Assembly: GCA_005116795.1 (NCBI GenBank) | Contig: SWDL01000395.1 | Span: 7,245-14,453 of the forward strand | Direction: 5' to 3' | From: Nitrospira sp. | GTDB lineage: Bacteria; Nitrospirota; Nitrospiria; Nitrospirales; Nitrospiraceae | DNA: 7,209 nucleotides | Shown here: positions 1 through 7,209 of the stretch, one piece after another | Position numbering within the stretch: the first letter of the stretch is position 1 | How the letters are laid out: the number at the start of each line of letters is the position of its first letter | Notes under the pieces: model-generated | Databases searched by the model: none | What the model was told of the DNA's origin: nothing | Seen by the model: the letters and a program-made list of their open reading frames with translations, nothing else | Made by a program: the position numbers and the translations under genes

Positions 1-156
1 CTCTAGCCGTCGATATGCCTCAAGAAGATAGCTAACACGCAACTTTCTGCGTTCGTTTGCAAGGTCACGGCGTGTGGATAATGAATGCGCCGCCCACCAT
101 CCGAGCGCCGCACCAATGAATGTTACGAACAGTTGTGCGAAGAGTTTCCAGTCCAT
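1..156 (-). CDS. Hypothetical small membrane protein, N-terminal part (runs off the left edge)
   Basis: The minus strand is open from an ATG at 156 to the window edge, giving 52 residues with no stop. Residues about 3 to 27 (from WKLFAQLF through GAALGWWAAHSL) form one hydrophobic segment, followed at once by a basic and polar stretch, STRRDLANERRKLRVSYLLE, ending in AYRRLE. This fits a single N-terminal membrane anchor with a charged, probably helical cytoplasmic part. I recall many uncharacterised bacterial proteins with the same layout (membrane helix, then an R/K-rich helix containing YLIEAYRRLE), often in accessory regions, but no known function. The ATG is preceded only by a weak AGG about 11 bases upstream, so the start is probable but not certain. 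The C-terminal remainder is outside the window. It is co-directional with the antitoxin remnant and uvrA. Confidence 0.65.
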   Translation of the reverse strand, partial: MDWKLFAQLFVTFIGAALGWWAAHSLSTRRDLANERRKLRVSYLLEAYRRLE

Positions 157-405
157 TTCGGATAAACCTAACTATGAAGTGTGCTACAAGCTCCCTGTGC
201 AGCATGGCGCGGAAGCTCATTTGCTCCACTGACACGAAAGTCTACTGAAAACTCCGAGGCTTATCCAGTGAGTGGCCCCGCTTCGCCCGCCCGCATACGC
301 TGTAAATCGTGCAGTCTATCCGGCGATCAGCCCGCAGTATATCCCAGCCGACATGTCGCGGTCAGAGGCGGTCCGCCGGGCTGGCCATCCCCTGCTCGCC
401 TCGGT
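157..405. other. Non-coding stretch between membrane protein and antitoxin remnant
   Basis: I find no credible gene here on either strand: all minus frames are broken by stops, and the plus frame that is open does not read like a protein. The missing second half of the adjacent XRE antitoxin is not found in any frame I translated, so this sequence is not simply the frameshifted remainder. Two short perfect palindromes are visible, CGACATGTCG at 349-358 and GGCGGTCCGCC at 367-377. A GTTAGGT lies at 172-166 on the minus strand, just before the membrane protein start. It resembles an integron core site but has no partner. The stretch may be a recombination scar. Confidence 0.4.
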
Positions 406-558
406 TTAATTCGCAAACTCAGCCTGGAAGAGACCTACCCGAGACCGTGTTTCAGCCACGGGCGGGCAATTGATGATGCGCCCTACTTTCCCTTTCTTGA
501 GCTGGCGAATACCATCCAGGATCTCCTTCCCAATATGACGGGCGCGATTTTTACTCAT
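406..558 (-). pseudogene. Truncated XRE/HigA-type antitoxin remnant (N-terminal 50 residues)
   Basis: An ATG at 558 is preceded by a strong ribosome binding site, GGAGGT at 569-564, five bases away. The 50-residue product begins MSKNRARHIGKEILDGIRQL and continues through KKGKVGRIINCPPV to VGLFQAEFAN, then TAA. From memory this matches the start of helix-turn-helix antitoxins of HigA type, where an N-terminal ExxxGLRxLKRGExGR segment leads into an xxGLSQxxFAxLLGVSxRTLQxWEQGRR DNA-binding motif. The protein stops exactly where that motif should continue, so the recognition helix and C-terminus (roughly 40 to 50 residues) are missing. It could still be expressed but should not bind DNA normally. 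No recognisable toxin gene precedes it. A different open frame ending PSHVLRKIRTEVEDE overlaps its start by eight bases but has no convincing start codon. I infer a broken antitoxin left by a rearrangement near 405. Confidence 0.65.
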
Positions 559-563
559 CTTCG

Positions 564-569
564 ACCTCC
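564..569 (-). promoter_or_regulatory. Ribosome binding site of the truncated antitoxin
   Basis: GGAGGT on the minus strand lies five bases before the ATG at 558. It decides the start: a longer in-frame reading back to 684 has no such site and does not resemble the family. Confidence 0.7.
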
Positions 570-655
570 GTCCGAATCTTGCGGAGCACGTGGCTGGGAA
601 TCGATTCCGACACGTTCTTGGGATACGGCGACCAACGGTACGACGGAAGTTGTGG

Positions 656-715
656 AAGGTTAAGGCTAAGCGAAAACGATCCAAGAATCCTCCACTCTTG
701 GCCTTAACCTCAGCC

Positions 716-725
<10 letters not shown>
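656..725. repeat. Hexamer tandem tract with inverted copy at the 3' end of uvrA
   Basis: On the plus strand, 702-725 is four tandem hexamers of the form CCTYNN (CCTTAA, CCTCAG, CCTCAA, CCTCCG). The tract spans the uvrA stop codon and its last two codons. An opposite-strand copy of the same unit lies at 656-670 (AAGGTTAAGGCTAAG). GGTTAAGGC at 658-666 and GCCTTAACC at 701-709 are a perfect nine-base inverted repeat separated by 34 bases. A smaller hairpin sits inside, described separately. Confidence 0.6.
676..701 (-). terminator. Possible hairpin terminator after uvrA
   Basis: Read on the minus strand, 15 bases after the uvrA stop, CCAAGA (701-696) pairs with TCTTGG (686-681) around a nine-base loop. 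It is followed by ATC and then GTTTT. The stem is only six base pairs and the T-run is short, so intrinsic termination would be weak. The larger inverted repeat enclosing it could stabilise the fold. It lies between uvrA and the antitoxin remnant, where a terminator would be expected. Confidence 0.35.
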
Positions 726-3246
<2,521 letters not shown>

Positions 3247-3250
<4 letters not shown>

Positions 3251-3382
3251 CGATACACGTCACGCCTATGACCCACCGCAACAATCTCTACTCGTTTGCG
3301 ATCCTCCTCAATGGAGTACAGAATCCGATAGTCGCCGACCCGAAGTCGATATTCTGAACGCCCAGAGACCTTCATAGCTCAT
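3247..3382 (-). pseudogene. RelE/ParE-family toxin remnant with internal deletion
   Basis: RelE-family toxins are ribosome-dependent mRNA interferases of about 85-90 residues. Two pieces survive. The ATG at 3382 overlaps the antitoxin's original stop (ATGA) and begins MSYE, a common RelE start. Seven bases later, in another frame, comes the family's C-terminal half: from KVSGRSEYRLRVGDYRILYS through IEEDRKRVEIVAVGHRRDVYR, then TGA. The YRLRVGDYRILY and VGHRRxVYR blocks are the hallmark of the fold's last strands. About 40 residues between MSYE and KVSG are missing, and the junction breaks the frame, so the full toxin cannot be made. A 42-residue ORF starting at ATG 3375, with AGAAGG eight bases upstream, could still be translated and would end inside the uvrA start codon. 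I expect no toxin activity because the N-terminal helices and early strands are lost. Confidence 0.8.
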
Positions 3383-3600
3383 GCCTTCTTTTTCGCGCGC
3401 GCGCCGAGGTAGTCTCGAAACGGTCAAGAGGCTTCGCCCCTTCTCATCTCGAAGACCGAGAGATCCAGAATGTCTTCGCGGAATTGCTTGTTGGTCGCAA
3501 GTCGTTGAACGACTTCGTGTCGCTCCTCTTTCGGCAAGGACTGAAAGGCAGTCACAAAGACTTCCGCAACAGCCCCCGAGCCATGTTTTCTTCCCTTTAT
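3379..3600 (-). pseudogene. RelB-like antitoxin remnant: ATA in place of start, in-frame TGA
   Basis: One minus-strand frame reads as a small antitoxin-like protein: VAEVFVTAFQSLPKEERHEV, then VQRLATNKQFREDILDLSVF and EMRRGEAS, a TGA stop (3426-3424), then PFRDYLGARAKKKA and TGA at 3381-3379. The last piece fits the same protein, so TGA probably replaces one codon (CGA, arginine, would give SRPFRDYL, usual in such proteins). Upstream, the frame stays open to an ATA at 3600 that lies exactly seven bases after AGGAGG (3613-3608), where an ATG belongs. The alternative start, ATG at 3584, is out of frame and would need one extra G in the G-run at 3577-3573. The intact protein would have been about 68-73 residues, normal for such antitoxins. 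No DNA-binding motif is obvious. The residual product, if ATA is used at all, is 58 residues. The position immediately upstream of the RelE remnant supports the assignment. Confidence 0.65.
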
Positions 3601-3607
3601 GAGAGTC

Positions 3608-3613
3608 CCTCCT
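3608..3613 (-). promoter_or_regulatory. Consensus ribosome binding site facing an ATA codon
   Basis: AGGAGG on the minus strand is followed by seven bases and then ATA at 3600-3598, in frame with the antitoxin remnant. A perfect site at perfect spacing suggests the ATA was once ATG. Confidence 0.6.
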
Positions 3614-3646
3614 ATGCCTTGAATGAGAGCTTGGCTGGGCCGCGGG

Positions 3647-3655
3647 ATTATAGCA
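3647..3655 (-). promoter_or_regulatory. Extended -10 promoter for the toxin-antitoxin remnant and probably uvrA
   Basis: The minus strand carries TGCTATAAT, a consensus -10 hexamer (TATAAT, 3652-3647) with the upstream TGn extension (3655-3653). I see no good -35 box at 16-18 bases, which is typical of extended -10 promoters. Transcription would start near 3640, about 27 bases before the AGGAGG site, and run through the antitoxin and toxin remnants into uvrA. No other promoter for uvrA is obvious. It faces away from ubiE. Confidence 0.6.
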
Positions 3656-3723
3656 TGGGCCCCAGGCCAAACTTGACTTTCCGAGAGCGCGGGTGCTACG
3701 CCTTCATCTCTATGCTGCGAGTC

Positions 3724-3728
3724 GAGGA
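3724..3728 (+). promoter_or_regulatory. Ribosome binding site selecting the GTG start of ubiE
   Basis: GAGGA lies seven bases upstream of GTG 3736, while ATG 3712 has no purine-rich site before it. The site therefore favours the shorter, 249-residue protein. Confidence 0.6.
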
Positions 3729-3735
3729 ACGACCC

Positions 3736-4485
3736 GTGAACGAGAGGCCGAGCTCGGCGAAGACCGTCTCCTCCTGGTCGGGAAAGGCCAGGGAGGAGGC
3801 TGTCCAGCGGATGTTTACCGCTATCGCCCGGTGGTACGACCTCAATAACACAGTGCTCAGCTTCGGACTCCACCACCGCTGGAAGCGCGCCGCCGTTGCG
3901 CAGATCCCGGTGACGGACGGCGGCAAGGCCCTGGATATCGGATCGGGCACGGCGGACTTGGCCCTGCTCCTGGCGCCACGCATGGGCGCCGGCGGGATGG
4001 TGGCCGCCTCGGACTTGAACGAGGCGATGCTCCGGGAAGGGCACAAGAAGATCGCCGATCGTGCACCGACCCGACGCGTCCCCTGCTTGCTGATCAACGC
4101 CGAAGCGGTGAGCTTCCCGGAGGCCACGTTCGACGCCGTCACCGCGGGCTTCTGTATCCGCAACGTCGGCAACCGGATGCGGGCCTTCACCGAAATCCAC
4201 CGCGTCCTCAAGCCGGGCGGACGGTTCGTGTGCCTGGAATTTTCCCGACCGGTACGCTCGTGGCTTCGCTCGCTGTATGATTGGTATTCATTCTCGCTGT
4301 TGCCGACCATCGGCACCGTGGTGGCGCGGGACAAGACCGGCGTGTACGAATACCTGCCTGCCTCCATCCGGACGTTCCCGGATCAGGAGGGACTCAAAGC
4401 CCAACTGCTCGAGGCCGGTTTCCGCACGGTGACGTACCAGAATCTGACCGGCGGCATCGTGGCGATCCACGTGGCAACCAAATAG
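3736..4485 (+). CDS. ubiE: UbiE/MenG-family quinone methyltransferase
   Basis: This is a SAM-dependent C-methyltransferase of the UbiE/COQ5 family. It methylates demethylmenaquinone to menaquinone and, in organisms that make ubiquinone, also a ubiquinone precursor; it acts on membrane-bound quinones from the cytoplasmic side. With the GTG start at 3736 the product has 249 residues, normal for the family. Both family signatures are visible: YDLNNTVLSFGLHHRW (34-49; usually YDxMN, here YDLNN) and RVLKPGGRFVCLEFS (156-170). The SAM-binding motif I is LDIGSGTADLAL (66-77). GAGGA at 3724-3728, seven bases before GTG, decides the start. ATG at 3712 would add eight residues but lacks a binding site, and the still longer frame from 3484 overlaps the antitoxin remnant and does not resemble the family. 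Which quinone is used cannot be told from the window; menG is an equally fair name. The radical SAM gene follows after 65 bases. Confidence 0.93.
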   Translation: MNERPSSAKTVSSWSGKAREEAVQRMFTAIARWYDLNNTVLSFGLHHRWKRAAVAQIPVTDGGKALDIGSGTADLALLLAPRMGAGGMVAASDLNEAMLREGHKKIADRAPTRRVPCLLINAEAVSFPEATFDAVTAGFCIRNVGNRMRAFTEIHRVLKPGGRFVCLEFSRPVRSWLRSLYDWYSFSLLPTIGTVVARDKTGVYEYLPASIRTFPDQEGLKAQLLEAGFRTVTYQNLTGGIVAIHVATK

Positions 4486-4486
4486 G

Positions 4487-4553
4487 GATTGAATCATTGC
4501 ATCATTGACGATTGTTTCATTGAACAATGGTGCAATGACCCAATGAATCAATG
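4487..4553. repeat. Palindromic octamer-repeat element between ubiE and the radical SAM gene
   Basis: Nearly the whole spacer is built of short units. CAATG occurs at 4525, 4533, 4541 and 4549, an exact eight-base period with three variable bases. The left half carries the reverse complement, (C/G)ATTG, at 4487, 4495, 4503, 4510 and 4518, with spacings of 8, 8, 7 and 8. The halves form an imperfect inverted repeat (about 4488-4514 against 4525-4552) around a TTCATTGAA centre, so the transcript could fold into a long hairpin. The last CAATG contains the ATG used by the next gene. There is no T-run, so it does not look like a standard intrinsic terminator. Confidence 0.8.
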
Positions 4554-6170
4554 GGGTTCTTGAATTCTGTTCTCTACGTCTTCCTCCCCTGCAAGAAGGT
4601 CTACCCGATCGGGGCGACCTATCTGGCGGACTTCATCCATCGGCGGAAGCCGGAGGTTCGGCAGCAGATCCTTGATCTCTCGTTGTACCCGGTGGCCCAG
4701 CGCAGCCGGGCCCTGCGCCATGCGGCAGCGGCCTTCAACCCCGATCTGGTCTGTTTTTCCTGGCGGGACATTCAGATCTTCTCTCCGCACGAGGGCGATG
4801 CCTCGCTCGAACACGCGTTTAATTTCTATTTCGCCGGCAATCCGTTGAAGCGGATCACCGCCTCCTTCGAGGGGCTGAAGCAACTCTACCGCTATTACGC
4901 ACACATTCGGGCGATCCTCTCGTACCCCTGGGTGATTCGAAAAGAGTTTCCAAAGGCGCAGATCATGATCGGCGGTGGGGCGTTCACCGCCTTTGCCGAT
5001 CAACTGATCGACAAGCTGCCGGAGGGCGTCATCGGCATCCTGGGCGAGGGCGAGGATGCCATTCTCAAAGTGATCGAAGGCCGACCGCTGGACGATGAAC
5101 GCTACATCGTCCGCGAGAACGGCCGCGTCTCCAAAGGCCGGCAAGGGAGCCCCGCCCTGCTCGATGCTCTCACCGTGGACCTGCCGTACCTCACCTCCAT
5201 TTTCCCCCAGTATCGCGACTATGCCGGGGAAAGCATCGGAGTCCAGACCAAACGCGGCTGCCCCTACGACTGCGCCTTCTGCCTCTATCCATATATAGAG
5301 GGGAAACGGGTGCGGTACCGCCCCCCCGAGATGGTCGTTCGGGATATTTCACAACATTATCACCAATGGGGCACGCGCCGATTCTGGTTCACGGACGCGC
5401 AGTTTATCACCGGCAAGGAAGCCTATCCGCAATGCACGGAAATCCTGGAGCGGATCATCAAGGAGGGGATGGAGATCGAATGGTCCGGCTACATTCGGAC
5501 GTCGCTCATCACACCCGACCTCGCGAAACTCATGGTGCGGTCCGGCGTAGGTGATCTGGAAGTCGCCATCACCTCCGGCTCCCAAGAGGTGCTGAACAAT
5601 CTGCACATGGGGTTCAAACTGGAGCGGCTCTATGATGGCTGCCGATATCTCGCGGAGGCGGGATTCAAGGGCAAGGTCATTCTGAATTACTCGCTGAATT
5701 CGCCCAAAGAAACCGAGGAGACGCTGCTGCACAGCGTCGAGTCCTACAAGACCGTCGCATCCATTCTGGGTGAAGCGCGCGTATTCCCACTCATGTTCTT
5801 CCTCGGCATCCAGCCGAATACGGACCTGGAACACCGGCTCCTCGAAGAGGGCTATCTCTCAGCCGGCTACAACCCGCTTATGCTCACGCCGACGAGCATC
5901 CGCAAGCTGCTCTACAATCCCGCGCCCCTCAATAAGATCATCGCCAAGGCTTGCTTGGCGGCATGGAACCGGGAGAGGCAGAGCCATGACCCCCGCGCCT
6001 GGTCCGGCTCCCTCTCACAGGCCGAACAGGCTCAGGCCCCCCACTATGCGGACGACAATCTGGTCCGCGGCATTGAACACAACTCCGGCCGCCTGGCGCT
6101 CCTAGGAATCGAAGAAATTCTGCGGGCCAAGAGGACGCGTGGAACATCCCCGACGAGACAACCGATATGA
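4551..6170 (+). CDS. B12-binding-type radical SAM protein of unknown substrate
   Basis: The 539-residue product has an N-terminal cobalamin-binding-like alpha/beta domain (about 1-180), a radical SAM core (about 225-430) and a C-terminal extension. The 4Fe-4S motif is C237-P-Y-D-C241-A-F-C244, preceded by VQTKRG. The B12 domain shows LPCKKVYPIGATYLADFIH (12-30) and a GGGAF turn (141-145) but no DxHxxG, so any cobalamin would probably be bound without the lower-axial histidine. Blocks FSWRDIQIF (69-77), FWFTDAQFI (278-286), ITSGSQE (340-346) and KLLYNPAPL (452-460) match my recollection of a cyanobacterial family named photosystem II high light acclimation radical SAM protein. Radical SAM/B12 enzymes often methylate unactivated carbons or rearrange rings; the reaction here is unknown. 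No ribosome binding site precedes ATG 4551, which lies inside the octamer repeat. TTG at 4560 is a possible alternative start. It is probably co-transcribed with ubiE. Confidence 0.88.
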   Translation: MGFLNSVLYVFLPCKKVYPIGATYLADFIHRRKPEVRQQILDLSLYPVAQRSRALRHAAAAFNPDLVCFSWRDIQIFSPHEGDASLEHAFNFYFAGNPLKRITASFEGLKQLYRYYAHIRAILSYPWVIRKEFPKAQIMIGGGAFTAFADQLIDKLPEGVIGILGEGEDAILKVIEGRPLDDERYIVRENGRVSKGRQGSPALLDALTVDLPYLTSIFPQYRDYAGESIGVQTKRGCPYDCAFCLYPYIEGKRVRYRPPEMVVRDISQHYHQWGTRRFWFTDAQFITGKEAYPQCTEILERIIKEGMEIEWSGYIRTSLITPDLAKLMVRSGVGDLEVAITSGSQEVLNNLHMGFKLERLYDGCRYLAEAGFKGKVILNYSLNSPKETEETLLHSVESYKTVASILGEARVFPLMFFLGIQPNTDLEHRLLEEGYLSAGYNPLMLTPTSIRKLLYNPAPLNKIIAKACLAAWNRERQSHDPRAWSGSLSQAEQAQAPHYADDNLVRGIEHNSGRLALLGIEEILRAKRTRGTSPTRQPI

Positions 6171-6175
6171 TTCCG

Positions 6176-6240
6176 GCCACCCTCTCCGACCACGGACCAC
6201 CCCCCACACCTGCGTCCTTCCCTCCCCAGAAACTCCCTTG
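6176..6240 (+). terminator. C-rich, G-poor tract, possible Rho-dependent termination region
   Basis: Immediately after the radical SAM stop codon, 6181-6240 holds 33 C and only 7 G in 60 bases, with no hairpin of note. C-rich, G-poor, unstructured RNA is what Rho factor loads on. No intrinsic terminator is visible between this gene and the stress protein. The call rests on composition alone. Confidence 0.3.
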
Positions 6241-6267
6241 CTATCTACTTTTCCTCGGTGCTATGAT
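6238..6267 (+). promoter_or_regulatory. Sigma70-like promoter of the universal stress protein gene
   Basis: TTGCTA (6238-6243) and TATGAT (6262-6267) are separated by 18 bases, matching the -35 and -10 consensus at four and five of six positions. Transcription would start near 6274, giving a leader of about 105 bases before ATG 6378. Confidence 0.55.
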
Positions 6268-6299
6268 GCCGCGTCGCATTTCCCAGGATTGGCTAAAAT

Positions 6300-6333
6300 C
6301 GCTCAGAATTTCTGAGGGTTGCGCGGTTGAGCG
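6300..6333 (+). promoter_or_regulatory. Alternative hairpins in the stress-protein leader
   Basis: CTCAGA (6302-6307) and TCTGAG (6311-6316) form a perfect 15-base palindrome with a three-base centre. CGCTCA (6300-6305) can instead pair with TGAGCG (6328-6333), and the two pairings exclude each other. The site could be an RNA switch or, as DNA, a binding site for a dimeric regulator. No T-run follows, so it is not an intrinsic terminator. Confidence 0.3.
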
Positions 6334-6362
6334 AAGAGCGTTCTCGGGGTGGAGTGTCTCCT

Positions 6363-6370
6363 GGAGGAGG
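6363..6370 (+). promoter_or_regulatory. Strong ribosome binding site of the universal stress protein
   Basis: GGAGGAGG lies seven bases upstream of ATG 6378. It is the strongest translation signal in the window and fixes the start. Confidence 0.8.
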
Positions 6371-6377
6371 CTGAGTA

Positions 6378-7209
6378 ATGTATAAAACCATCTACATTCC
6401 GGTCGACAATTCCGACCATTCCAATATGGCCGTCGACCTGGGTGTCCATCTCGCCAAGACCTTCGGCTCCAAAATCGTCGGGAGCCACGTCTATGCCGCG
6501 AAGATGCACGACAAGCGGTTTAAGCAGATGGAGGCCGGCCTCCCGGAAGAGTATCACGACGAGAAAGAACTGGACCGCCAGCGGCAGATCCACGATTCGC
6601 TGATCACCCGCGGCTTGCAGATCATCACCGATTCCTACCTGGATTACGTCGACAAGCGCTGCACGGAAGCCAACCTGCCGCTCGAGCGCCGCTCGCTCGA
6701 AGGCCGGAACTGGAAAGTCCTCGCGGAAGACATCAACAGCAACGCCTACGATCTGGTCATGATGGGCGCCCTGGGCGTGGGCGCGGTGAAGGACAGCGTG
6801 ATCGGCAGCAACACCGAGCGCGTGGTACGCCGCGTCCGGACCTCCGACATGTTCATCATCAAGCACACGCAGCCGATCAACGGCGGCAAGATCGTCGTCG
6901 CGGTCGACGGCAGCCCCTATTCGTTCGGCGGATTGATGACCGGCCTGGCGCTCGGCAAGGCGCTGAACATGCCGGTGGAAGCCATCTCGGCCTTCGATCC
7001 CTACTTCCATTACGCCGCCTTTCACAGCATCTCCGGGGTCCTCAACGAGGACGCGGGCAAGGTCTTCCGCTTCAAGGAACAGGAAAAGCTCCACGAAGAA
7101 ATCATCGACAGCGGCCTGGCCAAGATCTACCAGTCCCATCTCGATATTTCGCGGGAAATCGCCCAGGCGGAAGGCACCGACGTCAAGACGACGCTGCTCG
7201 ACGGCAAGG
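6378..7209 (+). CDS. Tandem universal stress protein, incomplete at the right edge
   Basis: Universal stress proteins are cytoplasmic nucleotide-binding proteins induced by starvation and respiratory or oxidative stress; many bind ATP. The 277 visible residues hold one complete UspA domain and most of a second. Domain 1 (about 1-163) starts MYKTIYIPVDNS with the conserved aspartate D10 and ends with the ATP-binding pattern G-2x-G-9x-G-S: G130, G133, G143 and S144, in GALGVGAVKDSVIGSN. Domain 2 starts at about residue 170 with KIVVAVDGSPYS (D177) and runs off the window before its own glycine motif. A charged insertion (about 44-72, rich in K, E, D, R and Q) interrupts domain 1 after its second strand, so the protein is longer than a plain UspA. 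A further C-terminal domain is possible but cannot be seen. The gene has its own promoter, a leader of about 105 bases and a very strong ribosome binding site, suggesting high expression. Confidence 0.92.
   Translation, partial: MYKTIYIPVDNSDHSNMAVDLGVHLAKTFGSKIVGSHVYAAKMHDKRFKQMEAGLPEEYHDEKELDRQRQIHDSLITRGLQIITDSYLDYVDKRCTEANLPLERRSLEGRNWKVLAEDINSNAYDLVMMGALGVGAVKDSVIGSNTERVVRRVRTSDMFIIKHTQPINGGKIVVAVDGSPYSFGGLMTGLALGKALNMPVEAISAFDPYFHYAAFHSISGVLNEDAGKVFRFKEQEKLHEEIIDSGLAKIYQSHLDISREIAQAEGTDVKTTLLDGK

Noticed and set aside
166..172. GTTAGGT on the minus strand shortly before the membrane protein start, like the end of an integron attC site
   Set aside because: No matching RYYYAAC core lies within the usual 57-141 bases; the nearest near-match is about 240 bases away and has a wrong base, and no convincing attC stem is visible. 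No integrase is present.
551..660. Minus-strand open frame ending YPKNVSESIPSHVLRKIRTEVEDE that overlaps the antitoxin start
   Set aside because: Its end looks protein-like and the overlap would allow coupling, but it has no ATG and no supported start, and I do not recognise it. It might be the tail of a lost upstream gene.
181..663. Open plus-strand frame of 160 codons
   Set aside because: The translation is low-complexity and unlike any family, has no ribosome binding site, and lies opposite the antitoxin remnant, which has a clear family match and start.
3673..3702. Possible ubiE promoter with TTGACT at 3673-3678
   Set aside because: The -35 is good, but the best hexamers at 17-18 bases (CTACGC, TACGCC) are poor -10 matches, so I cannot support it.
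3484..3735. N-terminal extension of ubiE to an ATG at 3484
   Set aside because: The extra 84 residues do not resemble UbiE, overlap the antitoxin remnant on the other strand, and GTG 3736 has a proper ribosome binding site.
3424..4200. Minus-strand open frame of 258 codons through ubiE
   Set aside because: Only its last 58 codons read as a protein (the antitoxin); the rest is antisense to ubiE.
5349..5834. Minus-strand frames inside the radical SAM gene and, at 6303-7139, inside the stress-protein gene
   Set aside because: These are antisense shadows caused by high GC; they lack family features, while the plus-strand products match known families throughout.

Overview
The window looks like a piece of chromosome from a GC-rich Gram-negative bacterium. 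The closest fit I can offer is Nitrospira or a related Nitrospirota lineage. That rests on the gene styles (tandem-domain universal stress protein, B12-type radical SAM protein, UbiE-type methyltransferase) and on intergenic tracts of short CAATG- and CCTCAA-like units. It is recollection, not a search, and should be treated as tentative.

Layout. The left 0.7 kb is accessory-looking DNA on the minus strand: the start of a small membrane protein running off the left edge (156 to 1), a stretch of about 250 bases with no gene, and a truncated XRE/HigA-type antitoxin (558 to 406). Then comes uvrA on the minus strand (3250 to 716), ending in an inverted-repeat tract that may act as a terminator. 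Upstream of uvrA is the wreck of a RelBE-type toxin-antitoxin operon (about 3655 to 3247). Its promoter and ribosome binding site survive, but the antitoxin has an ATA in place of a start and an in-frame TGA, and the toxin has lost most of its N-terminal half. The toxin remnant overlaps the uvrA start by ATGA. On the plus strand, diverging from that wreck, are a ubiE/menG-like quinone methyltransferase (3736 to 4485), an unusual palindromic octamer-repeat spacer (4487 to 4553), a B12-binding-type radical SAM protein (4551 to 6170), a C-rich spacer with a good sigma70-like promoter, and the first 277 codons of a tandem universal stress protein (6378 to the right edge).

How it works together. 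UvrA is the damage-recognition ATPase of nucleotide excision repair. Here it lacks the roughly 100-residue insertion domain found in typical UvrA while keeping both ATPase modules, the UvrB-binding region and all three zinc modules. It appears to be transcribed, and perhaps translationally coupled, from the dead toxin-antitoxin operon. ubiE and the radical SAM gene are co-directional with a 65-base gap and may be one transcription unit. UbiE acts on respiratory quinones; the substrate of the radical SAM protein is unknown. The stress protein seems to have its own promoter and leader.

Most noteworthy are the insertion-domain-less UvrA, the readable decay of the relBE operon upstream of uvrA, and the octamer palindrome whose last unit supplies the radical SAM start codon. 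I see no CRISPR array, tRNA, rRNA, insertion sequence or complete mobile element.
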